This document shows positions 34,223-42,772 of a stretch of DNA of 64,000 nucleotides, piece after piece. Every line of letters starts with the position of its first letter. The first letter of the stretch is position 1. Made by a program: the position numbers and the translations under genes. The notes under the pieces are model-generated. The model saw only the letters and a program-made list of their open reading frames with translations. It ran no database searches and had not been told where the DNA came from. The stretch lies in assembly GCA_963850095.1 (NCBI GenBank), contig CAWKJX010000013.1:217251-281250 (forward strand). The letters are read 5' to 3'. The DNA is from Bog-473 sp963850095 (GTDB lineage: Bacteria; Actinomycetota; Acidimicrobiia; Acidimicrobiales; RAAP-2).

Positions 34223-35836
34223 CTACGGGCCGGTCGGCTTGTCCCGGCGGCGCGAGGACCGGTCCATTCCCTCGAACTTCTCGCGCACCTGGGCCCGGCG
34301 CTCCTGGATGTCGCGGTGGGTCAGGCTCTCGTGCGACGCCTCCAGGCCGAACCCGGCCTTGAGGCTGGAGAGGTCCGGCGCCCAGTCGCCCTGCTGCTCG
34401 AGGCCGAGCTGGGCCATGATGCGCTCGCCGTGCTTGGTGGCGAACATCAGCGCGATCGCCTCCACCTCGGCGAAGAGGTCGAGGTCGGGGGCGAGCGTGG
34501 CAATGGAGCCGTCGAGGAACATCATGTTCTTGACGAAGAGCATGAGCTCCTTGGGCATGCGGGCGCCGAGGGCGAGCAGGGATTTGATGGAGCGCTGCAT
34601 TTCGCCCACCAGCTCGTCGGGCGTCATGGCGGTGGGGTCGACGGGCGGGCGGTCGAGCCCGAGCTGGTCGATGACGTACTCCACGTCGACGTCGTCGGGG
34701 AAGGCGCCCAGGTCGCGCATGGCCTCGACCTGGGCCGGGATGTCGGCGTTGGTGGCGCCGACCAGGAGCGCCAACAGGGCCAGGCGCTTGGCCTCGGTCA
34801 GCCGGCCCGTGATGCCGAAGTCGAGCAGGGCGATTTTGCCCGAGGGAAGCACGAAGAGGTTCCCGGCGTGCAGGTCGCCGTGGAAGATGCCGTGCATCAT
34901 GGCGCCCTCGAGGAAGCCGATCATGCCGGCCCGCACGACCGCCTCGGTGTCGATCCCGGCCGCGTGCATGCCCGCCACGTCGCCGTACTTGAACCCGTCG
35001 AGGCGCTCCATGACGAGCATGCGGCGCGTCACCAGGGTGGGGTGGGGCCGCGGGATCACGAAGTCGCGCTGGCCCAGCTCGGCGTAGACGAGGGCCAGGT
35101 CGAGCATGTTGTCGGCCTCCAGGCGGAAGTCGAGCTCCTCCACGATCGTCTCGGCGAACAGCTCGACGAGCGCGGGCGGGTTGGCCAGCGCGGCGACGGG
35201 AATGCGCCCGACCAGATGCGGCGCCAGCCAGGCCATGACGGCCAGGTCCTGGTGCACGCGCTTGGCCACGGAGGGCCGCTGCAGCTTGACCACGACCTCG
35301 GTGCCGTCGCGCAGCGTGGCCGCGTGCACCTGGGCGATGGAGGCGGCGGCGAGCGGCGCGTGCTCGACATGGGCGAAGACGTCGCCGATGGGGCGGCGCA
35401 GCTCTTCGGCCAGCACCCGCTCGACGACCGGCCAGGGTTCGGCGGGCACCTGGTCACGGCACCACTTGAACTCGGCCACCAGCGCCGGCGGGAAGATGCC
35501 CTCGCCCGAGGCGATGATCTGGCCCAGCTTGATGTAGGTCGGCCCCAGGTGCTCGGCCGCCACCCGCAGCCGGTGCGACAGCCCCTCGACCGAGGCGTCA
35601 CCACCCCGCTTGCGCTCCTTGAGGTACCACAGGCCCAGGGCGGGGCCGAGGTGGCGCAGAGTGGTGCCCAGGCGCCCACCCGGGGGCAACAGGCTGGGGC
35701 GGACCAGGCGGGGGATGGAGCTGGTCAGGGCGGCGCGCACCGTGGGCAGGCCATGGCGCCAGCTCAAGGAGGCCGGATCGACCGTCCACGGCCCGATGTC
35801 GGTGAACACGCCGACGTCGGTGTCGGGGGAGGCCAC
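34223..35836 (-). CDS. ABC1/UbiB-family atypical kinase
   Basis: A protein of about 537 residues with all landmarks of the ABC1/UbiB family. They are GPTYIKLGQIIASG (KxGQ motif), the Ala-rich loop AAASIAQVHAATL, the catalytic Lys in EVVVKLQRP, EELDFRLEADNML, the catalytic loop FHGDLHAGNLFVL and the metal site LLDFGITG. The family supports isoprenoid quinone or lipid metabolism and has ATPase activity. In this case no transmembrane segments stand out at the C-terminus. GTG at 35836 gives MASPDTDVGV; the frame continues upstream without family similarity, so the exact start is uncertain. Confidence 0.9.
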   Translation of the reverse strand: MASPDTDVGVFTDIGPWTVDPASLSWRHGLPTVRAALTSSIPRLVRPSLLPPGGRLGTTLRHLGPALGLWYLKERKRGGDASVEGLSHRLRVAAEHLGPTYIKLGQIIASGEGIFPPALVAEFKWCRDQVPAEPWPVVERVLAEELRRPIGDVFAHVEHAPLAAASIAQVHAATLRDGTEVVVKLQRPSVAKRVHQDLAVMAWLAPHLVGRIPVAALANPPALVELFAETIVEELDFRLEADNMLDLALVYAELGQRDFVIPRPHPTLVTRRMLVMERLDGFKYGDVAGMHAAGIDTEAVVRAGMIGFLEGAMMHGIFHGDLHAGNLFVLPSGKIALLDFGITGRLTEAKRLALLALLVGATNADIPAQVEAMRDLGAFPDDVDVEYVIDQLGLDRPPVDPTAMTPDELVGEMQRSIKSLLALGARMPKELMLFVKNMMFLDGSIATLAPDLDLFAEVEAIALMFATKHGERIMAQLGLEQQGDWAPDLSSLKAGFGLEASHESLTHRDIQERRAQVREKFEGMDRSSRRRDKPTGP

Positions 35837-35883
35837 GTCTGGCGAGTGTAGGGCGCCGCCCGTCGGTGCCTCGGGGCGCCGGC

Positions 35884-36759
35884 TCAGGTGCGGGCCACCG
35901 CCTCCCGGCAGCTCTCGAGGTCGTCGAAGGCGCGGGCGACGTCGTCGACGGTGAAGGCGAAGAACAGCGCGGCCACGGCGTCGGCGCCCGCCTCGGCGTA
36001 CTCGGCCACCCATTCGGGTGTCAGCGCCTGGAAATACGGGCACACGGTGATGCGCAGGTCGCGGCGCGTGCGCCCGGCCGCCTCGAGGTGGACGTGGAGC
36101 TCGGCCAGGCCGGCGGCCAGCTCCTCGGGGGAGCGATTGAAGGTGTGCCAGCCCTGGGCACGGGTGGCGGCGCGGCGCAGGGCGGCCGGGGTTTCACCGC
36201 CGATGTGGAGGGGCGGGTGGGGCCGCTGCACGGGCTTGGGGAACATTTCGCAGGGTGGCAGGTCGTAGGTCTCGCCGTGGAAGGAGGACGTGTCGTCGAC
36301 CCAGAGCGTCCGCAGCACCTCGAGATATTCGTCGGTGCGCCGGCCCCGGTGCGCCCAGGGGACGTTGAGCGCGTCGAACTCCTCTTCGAGCCAGCCCACG
36401 CCGATGCCGAGGTCGACGCGGCCGCCCGAGAGCACGTCGAGCGTCGAGACCTCCTTGGCCACGTAGACGGGGTTGCGTTGGGGCAGCAGCAGCATGGCCG
36501 TGCCCAGGCGCACCGTCGAGGTGCGGGCGGCCAGGTAGGTGAGCGTGACGAGCGGTTCGAGCAGACCGCTGCCGGGTGGGGCCGGGATGCGCCCGTCCGC
36601 CGCGTAGGGGTAGTGGCTCTGGTACTCGGGGAACAGGACGACGTGCTCGCCCACCCAGATGGTGCCGACGTTGCGCTCCTCGGCGCCGGCCGCCACGACG
36701 TCGAGCAGCTCGGGAGTGGTCATGGGACTGGCCGTGGGCAGCCAGAGGTCGAGTTGCAC
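35884..36759 (-). CDS. LLM-class F420-dependent oxidoreductase
   Basis: A 291-residue luciferase-like oxidoreductase. It begins MQLDLWLPTASPM and shows NVGTIWVGEHVVLFPEYQSH, then STVRLGTAMLLLPQRNPVYV, AKEVSTLDVLSGGRVDLGIG (the hallmark SGGR.DLGIGVGW) and LHIGGETPAALRRAA. This is the TIGR03619-like group. The GTG start is two bases after the stop of the TetR gene, so the two are one operon with the P450. The substrate is not known. Confidence 0.9.
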   Translation of the reverse strand: MQLDLWLPTASPMTTPELLDVVAAGAEERNVGTIWVGEHVVLFPEYQSHYPYAADGRIPAPPGSGLLEPLVTLTYLAARTSTVRLGTAMLLLPQRNPVYVAKEVSTLDVLSGGRVDLGIGVGWLEEEFDALNVPWAHRGRRTDEYLEVLRTLWVDDTSSFHGETYDLPPCEMFPKPVQRPHPPLHIGGETPAALRRAATRAQGWHTFNRSPEELAAGLAELHVHLEAAGRTRRDLRITVCPYFQALTPEWVAEYAEAGADAVAALFFAFTVDDVARAFDDLESCREAVART

Positions 36760-36761
36760 GC

Positions 36762-37385
36762 TCAGGCCCCCAACCCGCGCAGCACGAACTCGCACATTTC
36801 GTCGGCGGCCCGGCCGGCCGCGATGGGGTCGGGCTCGCCGGCCCGGACGGACAGCGCGCCGTAGACCTGCTGGCCGATGAGGTTGACGGCGCGCAGCGGG
36901 TCGAGGTCGACGCGAAAGTCGCCCGACGCCATGCCGGCGTGCACCACGTCCTCGAGCAGGCGGATCATGTCGAGGCCGATCATCATGAGGGCGCCCCCGA
37001 CGGCGGCCGAACCAGACGCCCCGACGGTGGCCTGGATGGCCATGGCGAGGCGGAAGAAGGCCGGGCTCTCGTCGATGCGCTCGAGCAGGCCGAGGATGAG
37101 CGCCCGCAGCCGCTCGGGAGGCGGGGCGTCGTCCGCGGTGACGGCGGCGATGGTGTCCAACATGGCGTCGTACATCGACTGCAGGCAGGCGCGTAGGAGC
37201 TCGTCGCGGTTGGCGAAGTAGACGTAGACGGTCGAGCGGGCCACGCCGGCCTCGGTGGCGATCTCGTCCATGGAGACCTCGGTGGTGCCACGGTCGCCGA
37301 AGAGGCGGCGCGCCGTGTCGAGGATTTGGTCGCGGCGGAAGTCGCGGATGACGTCCTTCAGCGCATCGGGAGCACGCCGGGCCAC
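36762..37385 (-). CDS. TetR-family transcriptional regulator
   Basis: A 207-residue TetR-type repressor. The HTH is DQILDTARRLFGDRGTTEVS, then MDEIATEAGVARSTVYVYFA and NRDELLRACL. The C-terminal helical part would bind a ligand. The start is GTG (MARRAPDALKDVIRDFRRDQ). It lies in a row with the P450 gene upstream (28 bases between stop and start) and the LLM oxidoreductase downstream. A perfect 13-base-arm palindrome precedes the P450 gene and is the expected target. Confidence 0.93.
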   Translation of the reverse strand: MARRAPDALKDVIRDFRRDQILDTARRLFGDRGTTEVSMDEIATEAGVARSTVYVYFANRDELLRACLQSMYDAMLDTIAAVTADDAPPPERLRALILGLLERIDESPAFFRLAMAIQATVGASGSAAVGGALMMIGLDMIRLLEDVVHAGMASGDFRVDLDPLRAVNLIGQQVYGALSVRAGEPDPIAAGRAADEMCEFVLRGLGA

Positions 37386-37413
37386 TCTGCGGTGCTCGCC
37401 TCAGCCCGCCGGC

Positions 37414-38652
37414 TCAGGAGCCGACGCGGGCGGACGGGGTGAAGGCCACGGGCAGGTGCTTGACGCCGTTGATGAAACGCGACTGTAGGCGTTGGGCGTC
37501 GCCGGCCGGCCTGATGTCGGGCATGCGGTCGAGCAGGTGCTCGAACATGACGCGGATCTCCATGCGGGCCAGGTTGGTCCCGAGGCAGAAGTGGGGGCCG
37601 CCGCCACCGAAGGCGATGTGGGGGTTGGGGTCGCGGGCGACGTCGAAAGTGTCGGGGTCGCCGAAGACGTCCTCGTCGCGGTTAGCCGAGGTGTGGAAGA
37701 AGACGACCTTGTCGCCGGCGGCGATGGCGGTGTCGCTCAACTCGAGGTCGCACATGGCGGTGCGGCGGAAGTTCATGACCGGGGTGACGAAGCGCAGCAT
37801 CTCCTCGACGGCGCTGGGCAGGAGCTCGCGCTGGGCCACGAGGCGCTGCCACTGGTCGGGGTGCTCGAAGAACGCGTGCATGGCACCGGACATGAGGTTG
37901 CGGGTGGTCTCGTTGCCGGCCACGGTGAGAAGGAGGAAGAAGAGCTCGAGCTCCAGCTCGCTCAGCTGCTCCCCGTCGACCTCGACGGTGGTGAGCACGC
38001 TCATGAGGTCGCCGTGGGGCTCGGCGCGCTTCTTGGCGAAGAGCTCGGCCGCATAGGCGTAGAGCTCCATGGCGGCGTCCATGGCCTCGGACGCCTGGCT
38101 CTGGTACTCGGGGTCCTCGCTGCCCACCATGCGGTTGGACCACTCGAACATTTTGTGGCGCTCGTCGTGGGGCACGCCGAGGAGCTCGGCGATGACCTGG
38201 AGGGGCAGCTCGGCCGAGAGGTCGGTGACGAAGTCGGCCTCGCCCCGCTCGACCACCTGGTCGATGATGGCGTCGGTCGAGCGGTGGATGCTGGCCTCGA
38301 GGTCGCGCACCATGCGGGGCGTGAACCCCTTGTTCACCAGGCGGCGGTAGCGGGTGTGGAGCGGAGGGTCCATGTTGAGCATCATCAGGCCCTGCTGGGC
38401 GATTTCGTCTTCGGCCAGCTCGAAGGGCATCGTCCCCCGGGCGGCCGAGCTGAAGCGCTCGTAGTCCCGGTTCACGGTGACGCAGTCGGCGTAGCGGGTG
38501 ACGGCCCAGAAGCCGGGCCCACCCGGCTCGTCCTGCCAGTGGACCGGGTCGTGGCGGCGCAGGTGGGCCAGCCAGGCGTGGGGGACGCCCGCCACGAAGG
38601 AACGGGAGTCCGAGAGGTCGACAGGGGTGACTTCGGCGACGGTGCGAGACAT
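37414..38652 (-). CDS. Cytochrome P450
   Basis: A 412-residue soluble bacterial P450. The I-helix oxygen-binding motif is AGNETTR (245-251), the ExxR motif is EEMLR (283-287), and the haem-binding loop is FGGGGPHFCLG with Cys 356. MNMDPPLHTRYRRLVNKGFT is the usual C-helix region. The sequence resembles the CYP125/CYP142/linalool-type clans that hydroxylate sterol or terpenoid side chains, but the family number is not fixed by what I see. The ATG has AGGAG nine bases upstream and lies 14 bases after the operator palindrome. Confidence 0.95.
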   Translation of the reverse strand: MSRTVAEVTPVDLSDSRSFVAGVPHAWLAHLRRHDPVHWQDEPGGPGFWAVTRYADCVTVNRDYERFSSAARGTMPFELAEDEIAQQGLMMLNMDPPLHTRYRRLVNKGFTPRMVRDLEASIHRSTDAIIDQVVERGEADFVTDLSAELPLQVIAELLGVPHDERHKMFEWSNRMVGSEDPEYQSQASEAMDAAMELYAYAAELFAKKRAEPHGDLMSVLTTVEVDGEQLSELELELFFLLLTVAGNETTRNLMSGAMHAFFEHPDQWQRLVAQRELLPSAVEEMLRFVTPVMNFRRTAMCDLELSDTAIAAGDKVVFFHTSANRDEDVFGDPDTFDVARDPNPHIAFGGGGPHFCLGTNLARMEIRVMFEHLLDRMPDIRPAGDAQRLQSRFINGVKHLPVAFTPSARVGS

Positions 38653-38666
38653 CGGACGACTCCTCT

Positions 38667-38726
38667 AGGGAATCGGACATAGTGTCCGATTCCCTGCATG
38701 GTATGTCCAGCGGCGTTCCGTGTCAA
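38667..38726 (-). promoter_or_regulatory. P450 promoter with perfect 29-bp operator palindrome
   Basis: On the minus strand, TTGACA (38726-38721) and TACCAT (38703-38698) are 17 bases apart. Overlapping the expected transcription start is a perfect inverted repeat with 13-base arms: AGGGAATCGGACA (38667-38679), TAG, TGTCCGATTCCCT (38683-38695). Position and symmetry are those of a TetR-family operator. The TetR gene downstream in the same operon is the likely binder. Confidence 0.85.
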
Positions 38727-39014
38727 CGATAGGGTGAAGAAACGGGCGTTGGAAGAGGCGCAATGGGGGCGGGCGGCACCCTGCCGCCGGAGGAAGTACG
38801 AGAAGAAGGCAGGGGTGCGGCCCGTCCCCGGGTCGGCCGGGGCAGTGGGGAGCCGGTACCGCCCCGACGACGAGGATCGTAAGGCGGGAGCCGGCGCGGT
38901 GGATGGGCCAAAGGCCCTACTGCGCGGTCAATTGTCGCACCGTGGCCCGCTCGTTATCACGCCGTTAGCCGCCACCCGGCCGAGGCGCCGCCGGCCATCG
39001 GGCAGAATGCACCG

Positions 39015-39998
39015 GTGGCTGTCATGGTGACCGGCGGCGCCGGCTACATCGGTTCCATCACGGTGCGTCTCCTGCGCGAGAGCGGGCGCGACGTGGTGGC
39101 CTTCGATTCGATGGAGTTCGGGCACGCGGCGTCGGTCGGGGACGTGCCGCTGGTCGAAGGGGACGTCGGCGACGCTGCCGCGGTGACGCGCGCCGTCGAG
39201 CGCTACGGGGTCGACAGCGTGGTGCATTTCGCCGCCTACAAGTCACCGGCCGAGTCGATGGTGGCCCCGCAGCGCTACTTCGGCAACAACGCGGCGCACA
39301 GCGCCGCGTTGTTGGAGACGCTGCACGACTGCGGGGTGGACCACGTCGTCTTCTCGTCGACCTGTGCCGTCTACGGGACACCCGACGGCGTGCCGGTGGG
39401 GGAGGATGCACCCCTGCGGCCCGAGAGCCCGTACGGCGAGAGCAAGGCCATGACGGAGAAGGTCCTGTTCTGGTACGGCCGCTGCCTCGACCTGCGCTCG
39501 GTGAGCCTGCGTTACTTCAACGCCGCCGGTGCCTGGCCCGACGGGTCGATCGGCGAGGACTGGACGATCACCATCAACCTGATCCCGGCATTGATGAAGG
39601 CGGCGCTGGGGCGGCGCGAGCCGCTGTCCGTGTTCGGTACCGACTACCCGACGCCCGACGGGACGGCCATCCGCGACTACGTCCACGTGGTCGACCTGGC
39701 GGAAGCGCACCTGAAGGCTCTCGAGTATCTCGAAAGCGGCGGCGCGACGACGGTGGTGAACCTGGGCACCGGGTTGGGCTCCTCGGTGCTCGAGGTGCTG
39801 GCCGCGGCGGAACGGGTCATCGGGCGGCCGGTGCCGCACGAGCTGGCGCCCCGCCGCCCGGGCGACCCGGTGGCGCTCTACTCGGACACCCGCCGGGCGC
39901 ACGACGTCCTCGGGTGGTCGTCCCGCCACGACCTGGACGACATTCTGGCGTCGGCCTGGGCCTGGCACTCGACCCACCTGGACGGCTACGGAGACTGA
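39015..39998 (+). CDS. galE: UDP-glucose 4-epimerase (NAD-dependent epimerase)
   Basis: A 327-residue extended SDR. The NAD loop is VTGGAGYIGS, followed by VVHFAAYKSPAESMV, the active-site Ser in FSSTCAVYG and the YxxxK pair in SPYGESK. The C-terminal segments RDYVHVVDLAEAHLKALEYL and NLGTGLGSSVLEVL match GalE. It interconverts UDP-glucose and UDP-galactose for cell-envelope polysaccharide. The start is GTG; length matches GalE (about 330). No operon partner; sister epimerases such as UDP-arabinose epimerase cannot be excluded. Confidence 0.93.
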   Translation: MAVMVTGGAGYIGSITVRLLRESGRDVVAFDSMEFGHAASVGDVPLVEGDVGDAAAVTRAVERYGVDSVVHFAAYKSPAESMVAPQRYFGNNAAHSAALLETLHDCGVDHVVFSSTCAVYGTPDGVPVGEDAPLRPESPYGESKAMTEKVLFWYGRCLDLRSVSLRYFNAAGAWPDGSIGEDWTITINLIPALMKAALGRREPLSVFGTDYPTPDGTAIRDYVHVVDLAEAHLKALEYLESGGATTVVNLGTGLGSSVLEVLAAAERVIGRPVPHELAPRRPGDPVALYSDTRRAHDVLGWSSRHDLDDILASAWAWHSTHLDGYGD

Positions 39999-40051
39999 GC
40001 CGAGCCCGACCACGGGCGGGCTGGGTGGGGCGGGCACCGAGGGCGCGAACC

Positions 40052-40435
40052 CTACGGCGATTCGGACGATTCGGACGATTCGGGCGGTTCGGACTGCTCC
40101 GGCGGCTCGGGCGGGCCTTCACCGGGCACGATGGCGATGGACTTGGTGGGGTCGTCGGGATCGAGGATGACGCGCACGCGTTGGTCCGCGTCGGGTGGGT
40201 CGCCGGGCACGGACGCCACAATGGCCGGCGGGTCCTGGACAGGGGCGAAGACGTCGCGCAGACCCCGGGCCACACCGGTGACGACGCTGCCGACCGCCGA
40301 CTCCGTGCGCCAGCGGTCAAAGCCGGCCGGTCCGCCCTCGGCCTCCTGGTCGTCGTCTCCCACACCTGCGGCTGCCTCGGCCGCGGCGTCCCCGTCGCCA
40401 GGCGCGTGGCCGGCCGGAGGAGCGGGCTCGTCCAT
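40052..40435 (-). CDS. Acidic low-complexity protein of unknown function
   Basis: A 127-residue, strongly acidic protein. The first 40 residues are Ala/Asp/Glu/Gly-rich; a central segment (GSVVTGVARGLRDVFAPVQD, RVRVILDPDDPTKSIAIVPG) looks folded. The tail repeats Pro/Glu/Ser (EPPEQSEPPESSESSESP), encoded by short DNA repeats of TCGGACGAT type. The ATG overlaps the stop of the DinB-like gene. Function unknown. Confidence 0.65.
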   Translation of the reverse strand: MDEPAPPAGHAPGDGDAAAEAAAGVGDDDQEAEGGPAGFDRWRTESAVGSVVTGVARGLRDVFAPVQDPPAIVASVPGDPPDADQRVRVILDPDDPTKSIAIVPGEGPPEPPEQSEPPESSESSESP

Positions 40436-40986
40436 CAGCTGGCGTCCTGGGGCGGGAGCGCGCGCTGGACGTCCCAGAGGTGGTGGCAGACCTCGTGCGC
40501 GTTGCGCTGGACCACGTCGAACGCGCACAGCGACCCGGCCTCGGGATGGGGCGTGGAAACGTCGTGCGGTGCCTCGAGCGCCGCGGTGCGCCACGCCTGG
40601 GCGGCGGCAATGAGGGCGATGAGCCCGACGACGGGGGACAGCGCGTCATAGGTGCGGACGGCGGCCACGACGTTCTCGTCCCACTCGGGCACGCCGAAAT
40701 CGGGATCGGCGCTGATGGTCCAGATCCGCTCCGTGCCGAAGCGCAGGACGTCGACGGTGTGCCACACGTAGCGGCTGGCCGACCACAACCCTGGCTCCAC
40801 GGCGCGGGCCGGGTCGATGCGCGAGAGCACGGTGCCGAAGACCGCCACGTTCTGCACGCACTCGCCGACGAGGCGCTCGTAGCCGGCCTGCTCCCAGTCG
40901 AACCCGCACTCGGGACAGAGGCCTGCGGGCCGTTCCCAGCTGCCGCGGGAAGCGACGGGTGACTCGGGGCTCACCGGTCGCGCCAC
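40435..40986 (-). CDS. DinB-superfamily protein with N-terminal zinc-like motif
   Basis: A 183-residue protein. Near the start, LCPECGFDWEQAGYERLVGE has a CPEC pair. The rest is a four-helix DinB-like domain: SRYVWHTVDVLRFGTERIWT with the first His, WDENVVAAVRTYD and VQRNAHEVCHHLWDVQRALP with the paired His. These three His make the usual metal site. DinB-like proteins include thiol transferases and damage-induced proteins. GTG at 40986 begins one base after the stop of the upstream small gene. Confidence 0.85.
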   Translation of the reverse strand: MARPVSPESPVASRGSWERPAGLCPECGFDWEQAGYERLVGECVQNVAVFGTVLSRIDPARAVEPGLWSASRYVWHTVDVLRFGTERIWTISADPDFGVPEWDENVVAAVRTYDALSPVVGLIALIAAAQAWRTAALEAPHDVSTPHPEAGSLCAFDVVQRNAHEVCHHLWDVQRALPPQDAS

Positions 40987-40987
40987 C

Positions 40988-41233
40988 TCAGCGTTCCCGC
41001 CCGGCCGCGTTGCCCAGGTGCCACCCCGAACAGGTGTCGCAGCGATACGCGTTGAGGTGGACCCCGGTGTCCCGGCGACGTTCGTCCGCCATCGACAGAG
41101 CGTCGCGCTGGGTCGCGTACGCGGTCTTCGGGCGGCCGTCGGCCCGCCAGTGCGTGCCGAGACCGGGCGGGCGGTCGGCGCCGTCGCCGTCGCCGGGCCG
41201 TCGGACCTGCCGGCCGCGTCGTCGTGGTGCCAT
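40988..41233 (-). CDS. Small basic protein with a C-terminal CxxC
   Basis: An 81-residue protein beginning MAPRRRGRQVRRPGDGDGAD. The second half reads KTAYATQRDALSMADERRRD and VHLNAYRCDTCSGWHLG. The CDTCSGWHLG segment resembles a zinc-ribbon end seen in small actinobacterial proteins; the partner ligands could be the nearby His residues. It starts the DinB operon and is divergent from the Lsr2 gene. Confidence 0.7.
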   Translation of the reverse strand: MAPRRRGRQVRRPGDGDGADRPPGLGTHWRADGRPKTAYATQRDALSMADERRRDTGVHLNAYRCDTCSGWHLGNAAGRER

Positions 41234-41292
41234 GGGCCCCCCATTCTGGTGGCTGGCGTGTCCGCAGGAGACTCCACCGCGGTGCCCGGACG

Positions 41293-41383
41293 CGTCTCGA
41301 CGCGCCTTGGATCCGACGGAGGGGGAATAAGGGTCGGGCCCGGCGCGTCGAGACGGTCCCACCTTATGGGTAGGACCGGGCCC
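41293..41383 (+). promoter_or_regulatory. Nested palindromes upstream of the Lsr2 gene
   Basis: Three inverted repeats lie close together. CGTCTCGACGCGCC (41293-41306) pairs perfectly with GGCGCGTCGAGACG (41342-41355). GGGCCCGG (41336-41343) pairs with CCGGGCCC (41376-41383). CGGTCC (41354-41359) pairs with GGACCG (41373-41378) around CCCA/TGGG. Since they share bases, not all can form at once. They could be operators, an attenuator, or terminators for the divergent genes. Confidence 0.5.
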
Positions 41384-41450
41384 TTGCATGCATCTCACAT
41401 TGCAGCTCCGTGACGAAAGTGCCGAGCCCGGTCCTCTGCCACCATGGCGC

Positions 41451-41798
41451 ATGGCCAAGACCGTGATTGTGAAGTTGACCGACGACATCGACGGGGGGGA
41501 CGCGGACGAGACGGTGCATTTCTCGCTGGACGGCAAGTCGTACGAGATCGATCTCAATTCCGCCAACGCCGCCAAGCTCAGGAGCGCGCTGCAGCCTTAC
41601 GTCGACTCCGGGCGCACGACGGCGGGAGGCGCCGGCTCACGAGCCGCGCGCAGCAGCGCCGCCTCCGGGCCCCAGACGCTCTACTCCCGGCTCAGTCCGG
41701 AGGAGAAGACACGATTCCGGGCCTGGGCCGACATGGCCACGGCCAAGCGCATCAGCGACGCTCGTGTCAACAGCTGGGTCGCGGCAGGTAAACCCTAA
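41451..41798 (+). CDS. lsr2: Lsr2-family nucleoid-associated protein
   Basis: A 115-residue Lsr2 protein. The N-terminal dimerisation domain is MAKTVIVKLTDDIDG, ETVHFSLDGKSYEIDLNSAN and AAKLRSALQPYV. Then follows a flexible linker of Gly/Ala/Ser/Arg. The C-terminal DNA-binding part is SPEEKTRFRAWADMATAKRI, then SDARVNSWVAAGKP. The usual minor-groove motif RGR with a following Pro is not there; SDARVNSWV takes its place. Lsr2 normally silences AT-rich DNA and bridges the chromosome. ATG at 41451 was chosen to give the usual MAxxV start; no strong ribosome binding site. Confidence 0.9.
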   Translation: MAKTVIVKLTDDIDGGDADETVHFSLDGKSYEIDLNSANAAKLRSALQPYVDSGRTTAGGAGSRAARSSAASGPQTLYSRLSPEEKTRFRAWADMATAKRISDARVNSWVAAGKP

Positions 41799-41859
41799 AT
41801 TCGGGGTCACCCCCAGCTAACCTCTCCCTCCGGGTCAACCAGGCGGTTGGCGGACGGAG

Positions 41860-42657
41860 GTGAGCCAGATGGCCGAAGACCGCGAAGGGCAGTCTTCGGA
41901 CGCACCTTCCGTACCGTCACCCCAAGTGGTGCCCGACATCCGGGCCGAGGGCGGCGGCGGTCCCCCGAAAGAGCCGGGTTGGTACCCGGTGCGGACCAAC
42001 CCGAACGAGCAGACCTACTGGGACGGCACCGACTGGGTCGGACGGCGTCGCTGGAGCGCAGGGACCGGTTGGACCGAAGTCGGCCCGGACAACGCCGGCA
42101 CCGTCGCCGCCGCCGTGGATGCCGGCAGCGCTCCGCGGGTGGCGGCCAACCCCTACGCGCCCCAACCCGCCGCACCGACGCACGCGCTGGTGGCGCCCGG
42201 GGTCACCCTGGGGCTGTTCCTCCTGCTGGCCAGCGGGGTGGCCATGATGGTCGGCTCGGTGACCACGTGGATCAGCTCGAGCAGCTCGGCGTCGGGCGGC
42301 CTCCTCAGCGGGGTGACCTTCTCCACGTCGGGCGCGGCGTCCGGGGTCGACCAGGGCATATCGAGCCTGATCGGGATCAACGGCTACATCACCCTGATCG
42401 CGGGGGCGGTCGTCCTGCTCTTCGCCGGTCTCATGATGGTCTCGGACGAGCGCTCGCTGCGCCCCGTCGCCTGTCTCTTCTCCGTCGTGGGCCTCGGCCT
42501 CTCGATCTTCGTCGTCATCCGGTTGGTCGAGAAGCTGCGGTCCGCGCATCCGGTCCACGGCACGTCCTTCAACGTGGGCTGGGGCGCCATATTGGTGCTG
42601 GGCGCGGCGGTGGTGGCCACGCTCATTTCGCTCCTCGAGGCGACGCAGAACCGCTGA
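41860..42657 (+). CDS. DUF2510 domain membrane protein
   Basis: A 265-residue protein. Residues about 38-70 contain the DUF2510 signature in PKEPGWYPVRTNPNEQTYWD and GTDWVGRR. A Pro/Ala linker follows, then four TM helices (APGVTLGLFLLLASGVAMMV, YITLIAGAVVLLFAGLMM, LFSVVGLGLSIFVVI, GAILVLGAAVVATLISLL) with a Ser-rich outside loop. DUF2510 is largely limited to actinobacteria and often sits at the N-terminus of membrane proteins. The start could be GTG at 41860 (with GGAGG overlap) or the ATG three codons later. Function unknown. Confidence 0.85.
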   Translation: MSQMAEDREGQSSDAPSVPSPQVVPDIRAEGGGGPPKEPGWYPVRTNPNEQTYWDGTDWVGRRRWSAGTGWTEVGPDNAGTVAAAVDAGSAPRVAANPYAPQPAAPTHALVAPGVTLGLFLLLASGVAMMVGSVTTWISSSSSASGGLLSGVTFSTSGAASGVDQGISSLIGINGYITLIAGAVVLLFAGLMMVSDERSLRPVACLFSVVGLGLSIFVVIRLVEKLRSAHPVHGTSFNVGWGAILVLGAAVVATLISLLEATQNR

Positions 42658-42772
42658 CCGCTCAGCGCTGACCGGAACGGCGGACGGAACGGCGCCCGGA
42701 CGCGCTGCCGCCCGCATCCGGAACCGAACGGACGCGGGCGGCAGGCGGATCTGCGGCAGGCTCAGGCGGCCA

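Noticed and set aside
34094..35851. Long plus-strand open frame opposite the UbiB-type kinase
   Set aside because: It has only low-complexity composition typical of antisense frames in GC-rich DNA. The minus strand has every UbiB motif.
37492..38682. Long plus-strand open frame opposite the P450 gene
   Set aside because: Its translation is Val/Glu/Gly/His-rich without any motif, while the minus strand encodes a complete P450.
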